34,101 bases of DNA from Pseudomonadota bacterium. GTDB lineage: Bacteria; Pseudomonadota; Gammaproteobacteria; Burkholderiales; Rhodocyclaceae. Each line of letters starts with the position of its first letter. Position 1 is the first letter of the stretch. The notes beneath the pieces are model-generated. The model did no database searches and was not told the DNA's origin. It was given only the letters and a program-made list of their open reading frames with translations. Below, in pieces: positions 31,702 to 34,101 of the stretch. A program made the position numbers and the translations under genes. The DNA lies in the NCBI GenBank assembly GCA_018261895.1, contig JAGTRT010000040.1, positions 1-34,101 of the forward strand, read 5' to 3'.

Positions 31702-32510
31702 TGCACCCAGCCAAAGTGGGCGGTCATCAGGACAACGATGCCGAAGACGATGCGATACCACGCGAAGGGCGTGAAATCATGGCTGGAAATGAAGCGCAAC
31801 AGCCAGCGCACGCAGAGGAATGCCGAAACGAAGGCGGAAATGAAGCCGACGACCCACATGCCGATATCGTCGGCGCTGAGCAGGGCGCGCTCCTTGTACA
31901 ACTGGTAGATCGTCGCCACGCCGAGCGTCGGGATGGCAAGGAAGAAGGAAAACTCGGTGGCCGCCTTGCGCGACAGGCCGAAGAGCAGGCCGCCGATGAT
32001 CGTCGCCCCCGAGCGCGAGGTCCCGGGAATCAGGGCGAAGGCCTGGGCAATGCCGAGTTTCAGCGCGTCGGCGAGGGTCATGTCCTCGACGTTTTCGACG
32101 CGGATCTTGTGCTCGCGACGTTCCGCCCAGAGGATCACGAAGGCGCCCAGAATGAAGGTGGTGGCCACGGCAATCGGGTTGAACAGGTTGGCCTTGATGG
32201 CCTTGCCGAAGGTCAGGCCGAGAATGGCCAGCGGCAGGAAGGCGACAAACAGGTTGAGGATGAATTTCTGCGCCGCCTTGTCGTTGAACGCGCCGCGCGC
32301 CACGACCATGAGGCGTTCGCGATACTCCCAGACGACGGCGAGAATGGCGCCGGACTGGATCACAATTTCGAACAACTTGCCGCGATCGTCGTTGAAATCC
32401 AGCAAATCACCAGCCAAAATCAGGTGACCTGTCGAGGAAATCGGCAGGAATTCGGTCAGCCCCTCGACGATGCCGAGAATAAGGGCCTTGAGCAGCAGAA
32501 TCGGATCCAT
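31686..32510 (-). CDS. uppP: Undecaprenyl-diphosphate phosphatase
   Basis: 274 residues and about eight membrane segments. The two catalytic motifs are [15 protein letters not shown] (16-30) and [21 protein letters not shown]. It recycles the undecaprenyl carrier for peptidoglycan and other envelope polymers and confers bacitracin tolerance (BacA). It is separated by 33 bp from the preceding YkgJ-like gene and overlaps yqiA at its 3' end. Confidence 0.96.
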   Translation of the reverse strand: MDPILLLKALILGIVEGLTEFLPISSTGHLILAGDLLDFNDDRGKLFEIVIQSGAILAVVWEYRERLMVVARGAFNDKAAQKFILNLFVAFLPLAILGLTFGKAIKANLFNPIAVATTFILGAFVILWAERREHKIRVENVEDMTLADALKLGIAQAFALIPGTSRSGATIIGGLLFGLSRKAATEFSFFLAIPTLGVATIYQLYKERALLSADDIGMWVVGFISAFVSAFLCVRWLLRFISSHDFTPFAWYRIVFGIVVLMTAHFGWVQWTAH

Positions 32511-32543
32511 GGAATGCAGCCTTGATTGGGAGGCCGCATTCTA

Positions 32544-32810
32544 CTATCCCGGACGGGTAGCCGCTTCCAGATTTGCCAGCCAGATCAAGGCCTGCTCGCG
32601 CGACTCACCGCACATTTCCGGCGACGGTTGCAGGCCGCCACAGCAATCCGGCCGTTCCGGCAACCCGAAAATCAGGCAACGAAAATCGCCGTCGAGATGC
32701 CGGCAAGGCACGCCGGCTGGTTTGTTCAATGACGAAATGGACGGCGCGATGCAACAGGCCCCGCAGTGGGGGCGACATTCGAGCGGCACGCAAGGTGAGG
32801 TCTCAGGCAT
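32544..32810 (-). CDS. YkgJ-family Cys-cluster protein
   Basis: 88 residues from ATG 32810 ([20 protein letters not shown]); a start seven codons upstream (32831) is possible. The cysteines [30 protein letters not shown] and MCGE match the YkgJ (UPF0153) zinc- or iron-binding cluster, whose biochemical role is not established. It has a good start context and probably heads the uppP-yqiA-rnb-tonB-aroE-mtgA run. Confidence 0.82.
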   Translation of the reverse strand: MPETSPCVPLECRPHCGACCIAPSISSLNKPAGVPCRHLDGDFRCLIFGLPERPDCCGGLQPSPEMCGESREQALIWLANLEAATRPG

Positions 32811-32870
32811 GCGCCATTGTCGCAGATACATCCTCCGGCGGCCCGCTCTCCCGGCAAAACCACGCTTTGA

Positions 32871-32902
32871 CGGTCAACCGGAAAAAAGGGCCAAAATCGA
32901 AA
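32871..32902 (+). repeat. Dispersed GGYCAA repeat, copy C
   Basis: CGGTCAACCGG, an A-run, GGGCCAAAATCGAAA. Half-sites GGTCAA (32872) and GGCCAA (32889) are 17 bp apart. It lies in the 199-bp gap between the YkgJ-like and Spy-like genes, both minus-strand, about 60 bp upstream of the YkgJ start. Confidence 0.85.
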
Positions 32903-32971
32903 TGTTTTTGTCGCCCGGCTCAGGGCAAAACGGGCATCGCAAACGCGGGTATTCAGCGGTGTGGCCGCTCA

Positions 32972-32995
32972 GGATTCCCGCTTTTGCGGGAATCC
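32972..32995. terminator. Perfect 10-bp hairpin downstream of the Spy-like gene
   Basis: GGATTCCCGC-TTTT-GCGGGAATCC is a perfect palindromic stem 14 bp after the Spy-like stop. There is no U-run on either strand. The sequence resembles the GGGAATCCCGC-type REP palindromes common between betaproteobacterial genes, so it may be a REP element, a terminator or both. A second small hairpin, AGCGG-tgtgg-CCGCT, lies at 32955-32969. Confidence 0.6.
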
Positions 32996-33009
32996 CGTTC
33001 TCAAGTCAC

Positions 33010-33525
33010 TCAGCGTGCCGGCGGCGTCCGGGACTCCGGCGCCTTGCCACGCGGCCCATCGCGCTCCGCCTTGCGTTCGGCCAACTGCTTGCGCTGTTCC
33101 GGCGTCAGCACGTCGAACACCTGCCGGTCCGCTTGGGCGCGGGCCAGCGTCATGTCCGACATGGCCTTGGCCGCTGCATCGGCCAGCCCACGGGCCTTCG
33201 CCTCGCTGTAATCCGGCGCGGCCGTCAAGGCCTGCAGATCGGCTTCGGCCTTGCGCAGGGCCTTGGCCTTCTCCCGCATGACCGGCGCCTGCGCATGCAT
33301 GATCTCGAAGACCTTGTCCTGCTGCACCTCGGTCAGATTCAAGCCATGCAAATGCGGCGGCATCATGTTGCCGCCCATCATGTGATGCCCGTGTCCGGCA
33401 GCACCATCATGGCCACAGCCATGATGACCGCCAAAAGCCGCAGCCGACAAGGGGATCGCCAGTGCCACGCTGGCCGCAATCAGGAAACGCTTGAGATGGG
33501 TATTGGTGCGGGGAGTCGTTTTCAT
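33010..33525 (-). CDS. Spy/CpxP-like periplasmic protein with His/Met-rich N-terminus
   Basis: 171 residues. Signal peptide HLKRFLIAASVALAIPLSAAAFG, then GGHHGCGHDGAAGHGHHMMGGNMMPPHLHGLNLT, very rich in His and Met. A helical LTxxQ-type domain (LNLTEVQQDKVFEIMHAQAPVMREKAKALRKAEADL ... VFDVLTPEQRKQL) and a charged tail follow. Spy/CpxP/ZraP/CnrX proteins are envelope stress chaperones or metal sensors; the metal-ligand-rich start favours a copper, nickel or zinc role. The ribosome-binding site is AAAGGA. No partner two-component genes are nearby. Confidence 0.85.
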   Translation of the reverse strand: MKTTPRTNTHLKRFLIAASVALAIPLSAAAFGGHHGCGHDGAAGHGHHMMGGNMMPPHLHGLNLTEVQQDKVFEIMHAQAPVMREKAKALRKAEADLQALTAAPDYSEAKARGLADAAAKAMSDMTLARAQADRQVFDVLTPEQRKQLAERKAERDGPRGKAPESRTPPAR

Positions 33526-33680
33526 CTTTCTGTCCTTTCAAGGAATTCAGCCGGCCAACGGCCTGGCGACAGGACGAATACTCCGACAACTCCCTGTTAA
33601 GGTGGGTTACCGGGCTGTAAATGAAAGTAAATGGCGTAACAAATCGCCTTCCTGGCGAGAAATGAAGCAAATACGGTCAT

Positions 33681-33717
33681 TTTCGTTTTGGCCATTTTTT
33701 CCGGTTGACCGTGAGAT
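33681..33717 (-). repeat. Dispersed GGYCAA repeat, copy D
   Basis: Read on the minus strand: ATCTCACGGTCAACCGG, an A-run, TGGCCAAAACGAAA. The core is at 33701-33711. Half-sites are 17 bp apart (complements of TTGACC at 33705 and TTGGCC at 33688). It lies just downstream of the thiC terminator. Confidence 0.85.
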
Positions 33718-33728
33718 TTCCCCAAAAG

Positions 33729-33757
33729 CAAAAAGGCGGCTGATTAAGCCGCCTTTT
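33729..33757 (-). terminator. thiC: Rho-independent terminator of thiC
   Basis: GGCGGCT (33735-33741), loop GATTA, AGCCGCC (33747-33753), flanked by A4 and T4 that extend the stem. On the minus strand the hairpin ends in TTTTTGC, 27 bp after the thiC stop. The T4 on the other side could also stop plus-strand transcription. Confidence 0.9.
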
Positions 33758-33783
33758 CTTTGCTACCAGTCGTTTGGTGAAGC

Positions 33784-34101
<318 letters not shown>

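Larger units (their letters stand above)
33526..33783. other. 258-bp intergenic region between thiC and the Spy-like gene
   Basis: It contains the thiC terminator (33731-33757) and copy D of the dispersed repeat (33681-33717). The remaining ~150 bp should carry the Spy-like promoter; the best pair on the minus strand is TTGTTA and TACAGC 17 bp apart near 33615-33645, which is weak. No gene seen. Confidence 0.6.

Overview
The window looks like an accessory-poor stretch of a high-GC betaproteobacterial chromosome. The style fits Rhodocyclales (Dechloromonas/Azonexus-like): pilGHIJ-chpA beside thiD-thiE-hemL, yqgE-ruvX-pyrR-pyrB-pyrC', uppP-yqiA-rnb-tonB-aroE-mtgA, and a urea-type ABC binding protein next to a transporter-kinase fusion. 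The taxonomic placement is inference from gene order and protein style; no rRNA is present.

Layout. 1-568 (-): 5' part of urtA. 999-2666 (+): a low-GC single gene combining a SIR2-like domain, a nucleotide-binding (deoxyribosyltransferase/TIR-like) domain and a C-terminal HEPN-like domain; this is the best candidate for an undescribed defence-type gene. 2770-7075 (-): an NCS1-permease/Cys-cluster/histidine kinase/REC fusion and its overlapping LuxR-type response regulator. 7177-10878 (-): yqgE, ruvX, pyrR, pyrB and a dihydroorotase homologue lacking its metal ligands. 10917-12323 (+): photolyase. 12392-21848 (-): the Pil-Chp chemosensory cluster pilG, pilH, pilI, pilJ and a 1989-residue ChpA/PilL kinase carrying a long Glu-Pro hexanucleotide repeat. 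22033-25093 (+): thiD, thiE, a hemL broken by a deletion, and a SugE/Gdx-type exporter. 25149-26591 (-): mgtE. 26685-32810 (-): a tightly packed run of a YkgJ-like protein, uppP, yqiA, rnb, tonB-like, aroE and mtgA. 33010-33525 (-): a His/Met-rich Spy/CpxP-like protein. 33784-34101 (-): 3' part of thiC with its terminator.

The structure that gene calling misses is a dispersed ~32-38 bp repeat: CGGTCAACCGG, an A-run, then GGCCAAA, with two GGYCAA half-sites exactly 17 bp apart. Four good intergenic or gene-end copies, one degenerate copy, one copy inside the kinase CDS and two core-only matches are scattered over the 34 kb. Three lie between convergent genes, and two same-orientation copies flank the SIR2-HEPN gene. 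A second structural event is a 135-bp interruption of the tonB/aroE junction bounded by 21-bp direct repeats.

Functionally, most genes are housekeeping: pyrimidine, thiamine, haem, shikimate and peptidoglycan metabolism, RNA decay, Mg2+ uptake and DNA repair. To these are added one surface-motility sensory system (type IV pili), one probable nitrogen-compound sensing module (NCS1 kinase plus regulator beside urtA) and the isolated defence-like gene.
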